This document shows, one piece after another, positions 19,143-29,259 of a DNA stretch of 64,000 nucleotides. A program made the position numbers and the translations under genes. The DNA comes from Desulfomonile tiedjei (GTDB taxonomy: Bacteria; Desulfobacterota; Desulfomonilia; Desulfomonilales; Desulfomonilaceae): positions 89,626 through 153,625 of the forward strand of contig JACRDG010000120.1 in NCBI GenBank assembly GCA_016218715.1. The letters are read 5' to 3'. Every line of letters begins with the position of its first letter. The stretch's first letter is position 1. The notes below the pieces were generated by a model that had not been told where the DNA came from, ran no database searches, and worked only from the letters and a program-made list of their open reading frames with translations.

Positions 19143-21119
19143 CTACTGGATGGGAAGTTCGAACAGGAAATTGACCCAGACGCCGGGATTGGTTTCGCAC
19201 CAGATGCGGCCTCCGTGGGCTTCGATAATCTTGCGGATGTTGTACAGACCCAAACCGGTGCCCCTCTTTTGGAGCGTGGTTTCGTCAGGCACGCGGTAAA
19301 ATTTCTCGAAGATTCTCTCCACCTGATCGTAGGGCACGCCGGGCCCCGCATTCCAGACATTGAAGAGATAACGATCGCCAAGATCTCGTACGCCGAAGGC
19401 GATCTTTCCTTCGGGATACCGGTACTTCAGCGCATTTCCGAACAGATTGCGGTACACGATTTCCAGCAGCGCAGGATCCCCCTGAAGCTGAATCCGACCG
19501 ACTCCGCCCATACTCAGGTCGTAGCTCTCGAAGGAATCGGGGTACCGTTCTTTCAACCCAGTCATTGCGGGCATGATCACCTCTTCGGAGAAGTCGTTGA
19601 TCAACTGCTTCCGAAACTGAATCTGCCCGTGCTCCAGTTCCGCCATCACGAGGAAGTCGCGGCTCATGGCCTCGAGAAACTGAGAATGATGGTAGACGAT
19701 CTTCAGTTCCCTCAGTTTGGCCGCGTCGGTCTCGTGCTTGATCAGCCGACGGAGAAAACCGCTCATCACTACCAGCGAGTTCTTGTTCTCGTGGTTGATG
19801 AAGTGGATTGCTTCGCGATAGTTCGTATTTAGACGTTCGAGTTCCCGTAGGACCGCCTTTTCTTTGCCGATGTCCTTGCTGACGCCGACCGTTCCGATAA
19901 CGTTCCCTTCCTCGTCTTTCAGCAGAGAGAGGGTCAGCGAAATTTCTACGATTCCTCCTGACTTTGTGCTCAATCTTGTCTCGTAATTGCGCACACCACC
20001 GGACACGATGACCTCGTCAACAATCCTGTCCCTCTCGGCCGGGTCTTCCCACAGTTCGCCGGCTGGACGCCCCTGCACCTCTTCGGCGGTGTAGCCGGTC
20101 ATCTTTTCGGCACCGGGATTGAATTCGACGATACGCGAGTCCAGGTCGGTGGTTATGATCATATCCTGGCAACAGCGGAGGATTCCGCCCAGGTACGTGG
20201 TCTCTTTGGCGAAGGCTTCGGTGCGAGTCCAAACTTCCTTGGAGAGGTTCCTTGCCAGCCGCTTGTATCGTTCCTGCGATTCCCGCAACTTGGCTTCCAG
20301 GTCCGAGATCTCCACCTGGCGACCGATCAGCCCCGCAATCTCCTCGAGAAAATAGTCGTCCTCCGGACGTGTCTCCTGTCCGCGGGCACAGCAGGCGCTC
20401 AGGTGACCTCGAATTTGGTCTCCGACCCGGATTTCCAGCCTGCTGAGCGCCCCTGCGGGCTCGCCGGGCTGTTGGCCGTAGCTCTTCCCGTCCACCTCGG
20501 CCCAAACTCTGACCTCAGGCCAACGATCGAGCACAGCACTCAAATCCGCCAGGACACGGGCCATCTTTTTGTCAAAGGGAGCGCTCCCCATCAAGTCGTG
20601 GCTAATCTGGAGCAGTCCTTCAAGCTTCTTGGACAGGTCGGAACGTCGCGCCTCAATGGGTTCTTCCGATCTGGCAGGCGGTGACGAAGGAGGGGCTTCC
20701 GATACGGTCTCGACGATGTAACCGTTCCCGGCATCGTCCTTGAAGGAGCTCAGGCTCACCAAACAGGGCGTCCCGCCTCGAATCTGCTCCGCGGGTCGGA
20801 CCGGCCGCGAGGTTCCTTTGATGAGCCGGTCAAAAGGGCAGAACGGACAGGGTTTCTGCAGACCTGCGAGCGCTTCGTAACATCGTCTCTGTTCGACTGG
20901 GCCGGTAATTGGGGCGAGGCGAGAATTGACATGGACGATGCGGTAGCCCGCGGCAATCACCGCGGCCCCGCCGGTGACCGGCTGCAAAGACTTGTGGGCA
21001 GGAGTCTCGATGACGTCCCCCTGTGAAACGAAATCCGGACGCGACTGAGATTGCTTCACTCGGACAAACTTGGAACCCCAAGACCCCGTTCGCTCTGTTG
21101 GGACCCGGTAACCATCCAC
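19143..21119 (-). CDS. PAS sensor histidine kinase
   Basis: PAS with C...CPFCPFDR, second PAS, H-box FINHENKNSLVVMSGFL, GTGLGLYNIRKII. Confidence 0.9.
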   Translation of the reverse strand: MDGYRVPTERTGSWGSKFVRVKQSQSRPDFVSQGDVIETPAHKSLQPVTGGAAVIAAGYRIVHVNSRLAPITGPVEQRRCYEALAGLQKPCPFCPFDRLIKGTSRPVRPAEQIRGGTPCLVSLSSFKDDAGNGYIVETVSEAPPSSPPARSEEPIEARRSDLSKKLEGLLQISHDLMGSAPFDKKMARVLADLSAVLDRWPEVRVWAEVDGKSYGQQPGEPAGALSRLEIRVGDQIRGHLSACCARGQETRPEDDYFLEEIAGLIGRQVEISDLEAKLRESQERYKRLARNLSKEVWTRTEAFAKETTYLGGILRCCQDMIITTDLDSRIVEFNPGAEKMTGYTAEEVQGRPAGELWEDPAERDRIVDEVIVSGGVRNYETRLSTKSGGIVEISLTLSLLKDEEGNVIGTVGVSKDIGKEKAVLRELERLNTNYREAIHFINHENKNSLVVMSGFLRRLIKHETDAAKLRELKIVYHHSQFLEAMSRDFLVMAELEHGQIQFRKQLINDFSEEVIMPAMTGLKERYPDSFESYDLSMGGVGRIQLQGDPALLEIVYRNLFGNALKYRYPEGKIAFGVRDLGDRYLFNVWNAGPGVPYDQVERIFEKFYRVPDETTLQKRGTGLGLYNIRKIIEAHGGRIWCETNPGVWVNFLFELPIQ

Positions 21120-21368
21120 AGTGCCGGTGTGCCGGCGGGACCGGGAAGCTCCGAGTTCGCCAGGACACCTCTGGAGCGTGTCGAATTGCGGCCCGCGTTG
21201 GTCAAGTGGTCACGTCCTGGTTAGCGCAGTTTCTCCTGGAAGTCAATGGATAGGAGTCAAAGGCGATTCGCGACGGGAAGATCGTGCTCCGCCTCTGAGA
21301 ACCTGTGTTTGACTTATGAGACGAGCCGGTGGTAGGATCATGCCGTACCGTTGTCATCGGAGGGCCTT

Positions 21369-22097
21369 ATGAAGGGCGTAGTTCTCGCCGGAGGGTTGGG
21401 AACCAGACTGTTTCCGCTTACCAAGATCACCAACAAGCATCTGCTGCCGGTTTACAACAGGCCTATGGTGACCTATCCCATTGAGTGCCTGGTCAAGGGA
21501 GGTATTACCGACATTCTCGTCGTGACCGGCGGCAACCATCCGGGAGACTTCCTGAGACTGCTCGGCAACGGAAGAGAATACGGCGTCGAACATATCAACT
21601 ACGCTTACCAAGAAGGCGAAGGCGGGATTGCCGATGCCTTGTCGCTCGCCGAGCCCCACGCTGCGGGTGGACCTATCTGCGTCGTGCTCGGTGACAACAT
21701 TGTTGAGAAAACCATCGCCCACGCTGTGCAAGACTACAAGAGACACGGCAAAGGGGCAAAGATCCTCCTCAAAGAGGTCCCCGACCCTCAGCGATTCGGC
21801 GTCGCAGTGATGGACGGGCATCGCGTCGTACGGATCGACGAGAAACCCGAGCTTCCTTCCACATCGTATGCGGTGACCGGGATCTACATGTACGATTCTC
21901 GGGTGTTTGACTTCATCAAAACGCTCACCCCGTCGCAACGAGGGGAACTGGAAATAACCGATGTGAACAATCGGTACATCGATGAAGAGACCATGACCTG
22001 GTCGATCCTCGATGGCTGGTGGACGGACGCAGGGACGTTCGATTCACTGCTGAGGGCTTCCAATCTCGTTGCCCAGGGAGGAGCCAACAACGATTGA
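21369..22097 (+). CDS. rfbA: RmlA-like sugar-1-phosphate nucleotidyltransferase
   Basis: MKGVVLAGGLGTRLFPLTKITNKHLLPVYNRPM. Confidence 0.85.
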   Translation: MKGVVLAGGLGTRLFPLTKITNKHLLPVYNRPMVTYPIECLVKGGITDILVVTGGNHPGDFLRLLGNGREYGVEHINYAYQEGEGGIADALSLAEPHAAGGPICVVLGDNIVEKTIAHAVQDYKRHGKGAKILLKEVPDPQRFGVAVMDGHRVVRIDEKPELPSTSYAVTGIYMYDSRVFDFIKTLTPSQRGELEITDVNNRYIDEETMTWSILDGWWTDAGTFDSLLRASNLVAQGGANND

Positions 22098-22105
22098 GTG
22101 CAACT

Positions 22106-22597
22106 ATGGAGCGTGAAAAATTCAAGCGCCCTGACTCACAGCTCATTGACGGGGTCATCGTCCAGCCGCTGAGGGTCATCCCCGACGAACGCGGGCGATT
22201 GATGGAGATCCTCAGATGTGACGATCCCTTTTGTTCCGGGTTCGGACAGGTATACCTGACGACGGTGTATCCTGGGGTCGTGAAGGCATGGCACTACCAC
22301 AAGATCCAGGAAGACCGGTTTACCTGTGTCAGGGGAATGGTCAAAGCAGTATTATGCGACGACAGGGAGCAGTCTCCCACTCGCGGCTTGCTGAACGAGA
22401 TCTACGTGGGTGAGCACAAACCGTGCCTCATCGTGATTCCACCGGGGGTCTACCACGGCTGGAAGTGCATCAGCGAGTACGAGGCCTACGTGATCAACGT
22501 GCCGTCTCATCCGTACAATCGTTCCGATCCGGACGAGTACCGCTGCGATCCACATACCGGCGGCATCCCTTACGATTGGTCGAGAAAGGACGGATAG
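22106..22597 (+). CDS. rfbC: RmlC-like dTDP-4-dehydrorhamnose 3,5-epimerase family protein
   Basis: Cupin fold motifs YPGVVKAWHYHKIQEDRFTCVRG, IPPGVYHGWK; between rfbA-like and rfbB. Confidence 0.82.
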   Translation: MEREKFKRPDSQLIDGVIVQPLRVIPDERGRLMEILRCDDPFCSGFGQVYLTTVYPGVVKAWHYHKIQEDRFTCVRGMVKAVLCDDREQSPTRGLLNEIYVGEHKPCLIVIPPGVYHGWKCISEYEAYVINVPSHPYNRSDPDEYRCDPHTGGIPYDWSRKDG

Positions 22598-22599
22598 CA

Positions 22600-23610
22600 A
22601 TGAAACTCCTCGTGACCGGCGGGTGTGGCTTCATTGGATCCAACTTTGTGCTGTACATGTTGGAGACCCATCCTGAGGTAAGCCTTGTCAACCTCGACCT
22701 GCTGACCTACGCCGGAAATTTGGAGAACCTCCAGGACGCCCTGCCGTACGGTGAACGGCACCGCTTCGTCCGAGGAGATATAACCGACCGGAAGCTTGTA
22801 TACGACCTGATATCGGAAAAACCGGACGTTGTAGTGAACTTTGCCGCGGAAACCCACGTGGATCGGTCCATCATGGACAGTTTCGCGTTCGTGAACACCA
22901 ACGTGCTCGGTACACAGGTCCTCCTGGAAGCGTGCAAGGAATTCGGGGTGGAACGATTCGTCCAGATATCCACTGACGAGGTGTACGGTTCTCTCGGGCC
23001 TGAAGGGGCTTTCACCGAGTCACACCCGCTGGCCCCCAACAGTCCTTACGCCGCGAGCAAGGCTGCCGCCGACCTGTTGTGTCGGTCGTACCACAAGACG
23101 TACGGCCTGGATGTGCTCGTGACCAGATGCTCGAACAATTACGGGCCGTTACAGTTTCCGGAGAAGCTTATGCCGCTCATGATCACCAACGCGCTCCAGG
23201 ACAAGGAGCTCCCCGTGTACGGAGACGGCATGAACGTGCGGGATTGGATTCACGTCACCGACCATTGCAGGGCCGTCGATCTCGTTCTCCGCAAGAGCCG
23301 CGGGGGAGAGATCTACAACATCGGTTCGAGCAGCGAGTATCCGAACCTGCACGTCGTCCGATATATCCTGCAAAGGCTGAGCAAACCCGAGTCGCTGATA
23401 CGGTTCGTCCAGGACAGGCCGGGCCACGACCGGCGCTACGCCATGGACGCATCAAAATTGAGAAGAGAACTCGGGTGGGAGCCGGTCACCACATTCGAGG
23501 AAGGAATGAACCAAACCATCTCCTGGTACATCGAACATGAAATGTGGTGGCAACGCATCAAGACCGGCGAATACCTCACGTACTACGAGAAATGGTACGG
23601 AAACCGCTGA
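22600..23610 (+). CDS. rfbB: dTDP-glucose 4,6-dehydratase
   Basis: MKLLVTGGCGFIGSNFVLYML, ETHVDRSIMD, ISTDEVYGSL, YAASKAAADLL. Confidence 0.92.
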   Translation: MKLLVTGGCGFIGSNFVLYMLETHPEVSLVNLDLLTYAGNLENLQDALPYGERHRFVRGDITDRKLVYDLISEKPDVVVNFAAETHVDRSIMDSFAFVNTNVLGTQVLLEACKEFGVERFVQISTDEVYGSLGPEGAFTESHPLAPNSPYAASKAAADLLCRSYHKTYGLDVLVTRCSNNYGPLQFPEKLMPLMITNALQDKELPVYGDGMNVRDWIHVTDHCRAVDLVLRKSRGGEIYNIGSSSEYPNLHVVRYILQRLSKPESLIRFVQDRPGHDRRYAMDASKLRRELGWEPVTTFEEGMNQTISWYIEHEMWWQRIKTGEYLTYYEKWYGNR

Positions 23611-23700
23611 GTCTGCGTAAGGTGCGGTGACCGAAGCGAACCGCCCCGTTCGAGGTCTTTTTCACAAATACGGTATCTCCTCTGGTGTCCCTGCTTTTGG

Positions 23701-23731
23701 CTGTACAGTGGGGCCGGCATCTTGCCGGTCC
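23701..23731 (+). repeat. REP-like element, copy 1
   Basis: CTGTACAGTGGGGCCGGCATCTTGCCGG, shared with 38588-38616 and (inverted) 43919-43950. Confidence 0.75.
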
Positions 23732-23805
23732 GACTCAAGCCGTCCCTCTGGAGGACATTTGTTTTGGCAATCACTAAACAGCCCCTGAATTCAATACAGC
23801 ACACG

Positions 23806-24903
23806 ATGAACATACAGCGTCGCACCACTCGGAGGATTTGGGTCGGGTCCGTTCCCATCGGTGATGGTTCGCCCATTGCGGTTCAGTCAATGGCCAACAC
23901 CGATACGCGGGATGCGAAAGCTACGGTACGCCAGGTTCGGCGGCTGGAGCAGGCCGGCTGCGAAATCGTACGCGTCGGCGTCCCGGATATCGAAGCCGCA
24001 CGGGCGCTGGGAGCCATCAAAGCACGTATCACTATCCCGCTCGTCGCGGACATCCACTTCGACCATCGCCTCGCGCTGGAGGCCCTGCGCCAGGGTGTGG
24101 ACAGCTTGCGGCTCAACCCGGGAAACATCGGGTCAGCAGCCAAGGTCCGCGAGGTCACCCGTGCTGCGTCGGAACGCAGGGTTCCCATACGCATCGGCGT
24201 GAATGCAGGCTCACTGGAACGCAAGCTTCTGGAGAAGCACAAGGGAGCCTCGCCCGCGGCCATGGTGGAGAGCGCGCTGAACCACGTGGCCATCCTGGAG
24301 AGAGAGGGTTTCCACCTGATCAAACTGTCGCTGAAGGCGTCGGATGTCACGCGGACAGTCGAAGCGTACCGCATGCTTTCTCAGCGGGTGGACTACCCGT
24401 TACACGTGGGCATTACCGAAGCGGGGACGCTCCTGCCGGGAGCGGTAAAATCTGCGATCGGGATCGGCCTGCTGCTCGCGGAAGGGATCGGCGACACCAT
24501 TCGGGTCTCGCTCACCGCGCCGCCGGTCCAGGAGATCGTTGCCGCTTATGCGATCCTTCGGTCTCTCGGCATTCGGGAACGAGGGGTCGAGGTGATCTCG
24601 TGCCCGACCTGCGCCAGAACCGAAATCGACCTTATCCGGCTGGCCGAACGGGTCGAGAAGGCACTGGCTCGCGTGCGAACCCCGCTAAAGGTGGCAGTAA
24701 TGGGATGCGTGGTCAACGGTCCCGGTGAAGCCAAAGAGGCGGACGTGGGTATCGCGGGCGGAAAAGGGAAAGGAATCCTCTTCAAACACGGCAAGAAGAT
24801 TGCCTCGTATCCCGAGAGCGAGCTCCTCCCCGCTCTCCTCGCAGAAATCGCTCAAATGACGGGAGAAGGAGCGGCGATAAGCAAGAAATCACTATTTGTT
24901 TGA
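23806..24903 (+). CDS. ispG: 4-hydroxy-3-methylbut-2-en-1-yl diphosphate synthase
   Basis: VGSVPIGDGSPIAVQSMANTDTRD, VADIHFDHRLAL, SCPTCARTEIDL, GCVVNGPGEAKEADVGIAGG. Confidence 0.96.
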   Translation: MNIQRRTTRRIWVGSVPIGDGSPIAVQSMANTDTRDAKATVRQVRRLEQAGCEIVRVGVPDIEAARALGAIKARITIPLVADIHFDHRLALEALRQGVDSLRLNPGNIGSAAKVREVTRAASERRVPIRIGVNAGSLERKLLEKHKGASPAAMVESALNHVAILEREGFHLIKLSLKASDVTRTVEAYRMLSQRVDYPLHVGITEAGTLLPGAVKSAIGIGLLLAEGIGDTIRVSLTAPPVQEIVAAYAILRSLGIRERGVEVISCPTCARTEIDLIRLAERVEKALARVRTPLKVAVMGCVVNGPGEAKEADVGIAGGKGKGILFKHGKKIASYPESELLPALLAEIAQMTGEGAAISKKSLFV

Positions 24904-24950
24904 GAAAGGCTTTCCCCCACCCTTCGGGCAGAACGCGACCTCGCCGATTG

Positions 24951-27164
24951 TCATGCCCCTATCGACAGGGCTGCCATCAATTTGCGCAACTCCTGGAGAC
25001 CTGCATCGGTGATTGCGGTGATTTGATACCCTGCGACCGTCTCCCCGGTGGACTCGTCAGTCTGGGTCCAGCGGCATACTGCATCGAAAACGAAGGGGAA
25101 CACATCATGGAACTCGGTCCCCTGAACCAACAGCCCCTTCTTCTCCCCTTCCATAGTCTTGATTCCCTGTATTTTCAAACCCTTTTCGCTGATGTCTATG
25201 ATCGTGCCCTCGCTCAGTAGATTGTTCGCCTCGTAAATGGGCACCGAGACGACCATGTAATTCCGCGGCAACGCGCGATTTACGGTTTCATCCTCTTGCT
25301 GTTGGTCTTGCTCCTGTTCTCGGGTATCCGGCTGAGCCTTTCTCTCGATCTCGTCCTCGCTTACCACTCCGGCAGCCACCAGTTGCTTGAAGACGTTGTC
25401 CAGGCCGGTGGCCGTGAGACCGTATTTGTCCATCATCTGGGAGTCCGCGATGCCCGCTCGGATGTCCGCGGTTATCTTGCTGGACTTGATGGTCTTCTTC
25501 TGTGGCTCCGGCGGCTCTGTCACAGGTATGCGACTTACCTCGATAGCCACCGTCTCGTCATATGAGGACAAGCGGCCGTAAATCTCCGACGGTTTCGCTA
25601 TGTTCGCCTGAAGCAGTTTCTGGAAGACGCTCTGCAATCCCTTCGCGGTAAGTTTATGCTTCTCCATCAGTTCCGGATCGGTCAAACCCGCTCGTATATC
25701 CTGCACCACATCCTTGGCCCTGATCTGCCGTTTCCCGGGCTCCGGCTTTGGATGCTCGCGCTCCTTCTCAACAGCTTTGTCCGGGGCAATCTCTCGCAGA
25801 AACACGAGCACACCCGCGACCTCGCCTTGTCCGCCATGAAAGGGCCAGGCAGTCAATTTCGCAGAGACCTGTCCGCCGTCTTTGCACGATCGTTTGGCGT
25901 CGAAATCCTTGCAGGGGATGCCGTTCCTGATCAGACCTTCAATCATTGACCCTTCAAGCTCTCGCTGAGATGCGGGAATGAACGGCGACTCTTCCTCTCG
26001 CAACTCATCCACAGACCATCCGAATTCCTCGCTAAACGCGGGATTCGTATAAGTCGCCTTCCCCTCCGTGTCGTAAATCACCAGTGCGTCGGGGAACGAG
26101 TCCAGGGCAGAACGATAGCATTCCAAGCCTGTCTGGGCTTCTTCACACAGCGCTCTGGCTTGTAATTCGGCTTCCCGCCAGGCCTGCTCGGCCCGTCTGC
26201 GCACACTGACGTCGATGCCAACCAGGACATAATGTGACAACTTGTCAGTCGAATCAAAGACCGGCGTTCCGTGCCATTCCACCGGAACTTCCCGCCCGTC
26301 TCTTGACAGGACAAAACCCTCCCTTGTCATCGGCGCGGGTTTTGCCGCTGAATTCAACAGATCGTCCCAGCCTTCGGTTCTCGACCGCTCCGGCACAAAA
26401 TTGGTTACGAAGTCCACACCAATGACTTCTGCCGAGGAATATCCGAGGCACTCGAGGATCGCCGGGTTCATAATCACGATCTTGCCGTGCGGGTCGAGAA
26501 CCGCGAAAAAGATGGCCGCATGCTCCATGAATCGTGCCGGGAAATCCGTCTCAGTTTGGGGCAACAGTTCCGTGCTTTTCTGCTCGTCTACTCGGTCTTC
26601 CAGGGCCGCTGTTACGATTTGGGAAAGCCTCTCCTGTTCTTGGAGGGGCTGCTCCCCCTCATCCAGTTCTGCCTGGGTTGGCAACTCTCCAGGTATTCCC
26701 GGCTCTGATAAGGGTTCCTCCTCGGCTATGTCCCGTACGGGAGGGAGCAGTTCAGGCTCTTCGACGCTCCGTGCCGATCCACCTTCCCCGCCTTCGGTTT
26801 GCGCACCTGCCGATTCTTCGGGACCGGTGCCTTGCTCCGTCAAACCTGACGCAGCTTCTTCGATCGGGATCTTAGCCTCGTCCACGACCGAAAGAAATCG
26901 ATCGGCCGGAATTTCAGATGCGGCGAGTTCAGGCTCGGGTGCGTCGCTGGAGATCGCCAGGCGGTTCGCTCCCCCATCTGTTTTCAAGAAGTAGTGCTTG
27001 ACCAGGGCTCCTGCAGCACCACCAAGAACGGTGGAAACGATGAGTCCTGGGATCTCAAAAAGGTCCGCACCGAGAGCCATCCGCTGAAGTATCACGATCA
27101 GGTCGACAGCGAGGGCTCCCATTACCGCATACTGCGCCAGCGAGATTACGGTCCTGGTCTTCAT
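24951..27164 (-). CDS. Membrane-anchored PAS / 2x HTH-like repeat / PilZ domain protein
   Basis: N-terminal hydrophobic segments, PAS domains, two DIRAGxxDxxxMxKxxLTAxGL repeats, C-terminal PilZ-like region. Confidence 0.8.
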   Translation of the reverse strand: MKTRTVISLAQYAVMGALAVDLIVILQRMALGADLFEIPGLIVSTVLGGAAGALVKHYFLKTDGGANRLAISSDAPEPELAASEIPADRFLSVVDEAKIPIEEAASGLTEQGTGPEESAGAQTEGGEGGSARSVEEPELLPPVRDIAEEEPLSEPGIPGELPTQAELDEGEQPLQEQERLSQIVTAALEDRVDEQKSTELLPQTETDFPARFMEHAAIFFAVLDPHGKIVIMNPAILECLGYSSAEVIGVDFVTNFVPERSRTEGWDDLLNSAAKPAPMTREGFVLSRDGREVPVEWHGTPVFDSTDKLSHYVLVGIDVSVRRRAEQAWREAELQARALCEEAQTGLECYRSALDSFPDALVIYDTEGKATYTNPAFSEEFGWSVDELREEESPFIPASQRELEGSMIEGLIRNGIPCKDFDAKRSCKDGGQVSAKLTAWPFHGGQGEVAGVLVFLREIAPDKAVEKEREHPKPEPGKRQIRAKDVVQDIRAGLTDPELMEKHKLTAKGLQSVFQKLLQANIAKPSEIYGRLSSYDETVAIEVSRIPVTEPPEPQKKTIKSSKITADIRAGIADSQMMDKYGLTATGLDNVFKQLVAAGVVSEDEIERKAQPDTREQEQDQQQEDETVNRALPRNYMVVSVPIYEANNLLSEGTIIDISEKGLKIQGIKTMEGEKKGLLVQGTEFHDVFPFVFDAVCRWTQTDESTGETVAGYQITAITDAGLQELRKLMAALSIGA

Positions 27165-27173
27165 AGTTCTGTC

Positions 27174-27314
27174 TCACAGTGCGGAGACAAGCTTCTGAAA
27201 GAGGCTCTGAAGGCCCCGGGAAGAAAGGCCATACGTTTCCATTCGCGCCGTGTCGCTCAATCCTCCCCGAATGGATTCCAGAACCTTTTTTGCGTCAACA
27301 ACTTTCTTGTTCAT
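27174..27314 (-). CDS. 46-aa standalone copy of the DIRxG..LM.KY.L..GLQSLF repeat domain
   Basis: MNKKVVDAKKVLESIRGGLSDTARMETYGLSSRGLQSLFQKLVSAL. Confidence 0.6.
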   Translation of the reverse strand: MNKKVVDAKKVLESIRGGLSDTARMETYGLSSRGLQSLFQKLVSAL

Positions 27315-27442
27315 AAGTGTCCTGTCCAGCAGCCTGCAAGTGCATCCCGGTTTCCGGCTCCGATCGGCCGATTTCATGCGTCGTTCGACGACAGCCTACC
27401 GCGGCGGTCTCCATCAACCCTAGTGGAGCCGCTCTTTGAAAT

Positions 27443-28306
27443 TCAAAGCGCAGCACTATGGCTCCACCCGGTGCCTGCGGAAATCACTATGAGTAAGGCA
27501 CTTGCCAGTATGACCCAGGCCATCGTGATCACGGCTTTGGTTTCCGGCGCAAGAGTCGAATTGCGATAGAGCGCAAAGAAGCCCAGTGGAAAGAGCCCCA
27601 GCAGGAGCAGAATGACAACAAGGGCATTGTCGTACCAGGATGTCTCGCGTGGGCGGGCATCGGGCCTCACGGGCTTGGCTGGCGTTGCCGCTTTGTCCGC
27701 CGACGGCGTTGTGTGTCTCGCCGGCTGGTGTTGGACTGTACGAATCGCTTGTGCCTGCTTGCCCTGCCCCGCGGCAGCCAGTCCGTCCGCTGAACCGTGT
27801 CCCAGTTGCTTCATCACGTACGAGAAACTCATCAAGTCTTCTTTCAACGAGACCGTGTGGTCGAATCCCACACTCCTTCGGGCAAGATCGCTCTGCGTTA
27901 TCGCTCCCACCGTTGTCAGCTTCCCAAAGAGGCTTTCAAGCCCTTTTGCGGACAGCCGGTATTTCTTCATGAGAGCCGAATCGTCCATCCCCGATCGGAT
28001 GTCCCTGGCAGCCTCCTGGACGCCTATACGTGCCGAGGATTTGCTTTTGGGTGCATGGCGGCCCTCGTCCGTTTCACTCCCAGCATCGGCATGGAGTGCG
28101 TCCAACGATATGTTGACCGTCCCGAGGCAGCCGGGAAGTCGTCCCTCCAGTTCCGATATGTCGATGAAACCCGCTGTTACGAGCTTGTCGAATAGGCTTT
28201 GCAGTCCATCGGGTGCGAGCTTGTATTTGGCCATGAGCGTGGAATCACCCTTCCCAGCCCGGATATCCGCGACGACTTCCTTCGCGCTTATAACTCTCTT
28301 CGCCAT
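27443..28306 (-). CDS. Protein with two HTH-like repeats and C-terminal transmembrane segments
   Basis: MAKRVISAKEVVADIRAGKGDSTLMAKYKLAPDGLQSLFDKLV and EAARDIRSGMDDSALMKKYRLSAKGLESLFGKL; C-terminal hydrophobic segments. Confidence 0.8.
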   Translation of the reverse strand: MAKRVISAKEVVADIRAGKGDSTLMAKYKLAPDGLQSLFDKLVTAGFIDISELEGRLPGCLGTVNISLDALHADAGSETDEGRHAPKSKSSARIGVQEAARDIRSGMDDSALMKKYRLSAKGLESLFGKLTTVGAITQSDLARRSVGFDHTVSLKEDLMSFSYVMKQLGHGSADGLAAAGQGKQAQAIRTVQHQPARHTTPSADKAATPAKPVRPDARPRETSWYDNALVVILLLLGLFPLGFFALYRNSTLAPETKAVITMAWVILASALLIVISAGTGWSHSAAL

Positions 28307-28882
28307 GCGTAGACTCCTTCCGTCTGCACGGGTTGGCGCCCCTCAGCCTTCCGGCCCTACGAGAGAGCGTTGCCATGCTCTCATCGACATCTACCGCTCA
28401 CGTGTAATCGTCTACCAGGCAGGTGCTTGCGAGATGGCACATGGGTCTGATTCGACCACGGAAAGAATAGCAATTCGCGTGCCATCTGCTCGGTCCGCGG
28501 ACTGAACCGTAACCTATGGTTCTTTCATAAGATTTCTCGACCGATTCGTTCGGGGCTCGATGCGCTGCGCGTCCTGAATGTCATATTTCCGCTGGTGGTG
28601 CGTCGAAAGCACCCGAACACCACCGGCCCTCATGAATATCAAGTGGTTAGGCGGCAGCTATGTGTAAAAATTCCACATACGCAGATGAAAGCCCGAGCCG
28701 GAATCTTGCCTGAACTTTCGTCTTTGACCTTCAGGCCTGAAAATGATGGTTGACTGAGCACGCACGGGTGAAGTATGCTCAGGCTCGCAGAAATGCCCTG
28801 GCCATACAGGAAAGAAATTGCAGTCACTCGCCCGTAGAGCGCAGGCTCGGGCGGTCGCGCATTTTGTTCTGGAGGATACGAG

Positions 28883-29152
28883 ATGAAGAGGCTGATACTT
28901 GCGGCGCTGCTGGCTCTTCTGCTTTCATGCTCGGTTTTCGCACAATATTATTCTGTCGTGCCCGGAGTAGCCGTCAAACCCGATGGAGGGACCAACTACG
29001 TGTTTCCCGGCGGTGCCCCGTTCAAAGCCGGCCCGAACACGGTGTATGCGTATCCCAATGCCAAGTATAGTATCAGTCCGCTGTACGGGGTCTCCTATCC
29101 GCACGACGTCATTCCTTTGTGGCAGCCGAATCCTCCGGAACTCCCCAAGTGA
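28883..29152 (+). CDS. Small secreted protein (89 aa; Tyr/Pro/Gly-rich mature region)
   Basis: GGAGG RBS; MKRLILAALLALLLSCSVFAQ signal peptide. Confidence 0.72.
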   Translation: MKRLILAALLALLLSCSVFAQYYSVVPGVAVKPDGGTNYVFPGGAPFKAGPNTVYAYPNAKYSISPLYGVSYPHDVIPLWQPNPPELPK

Positions 29153-29259
29153 TTCACGGGGTTTCCTTCACCGGAGAGGCGTGATCGCTCGGTCGCGAGT
29201 AGTGAAGGGGACCATCCCCATCGCGCACATAAGGGACTTTAGGCCGCGGGAAACGAGAC

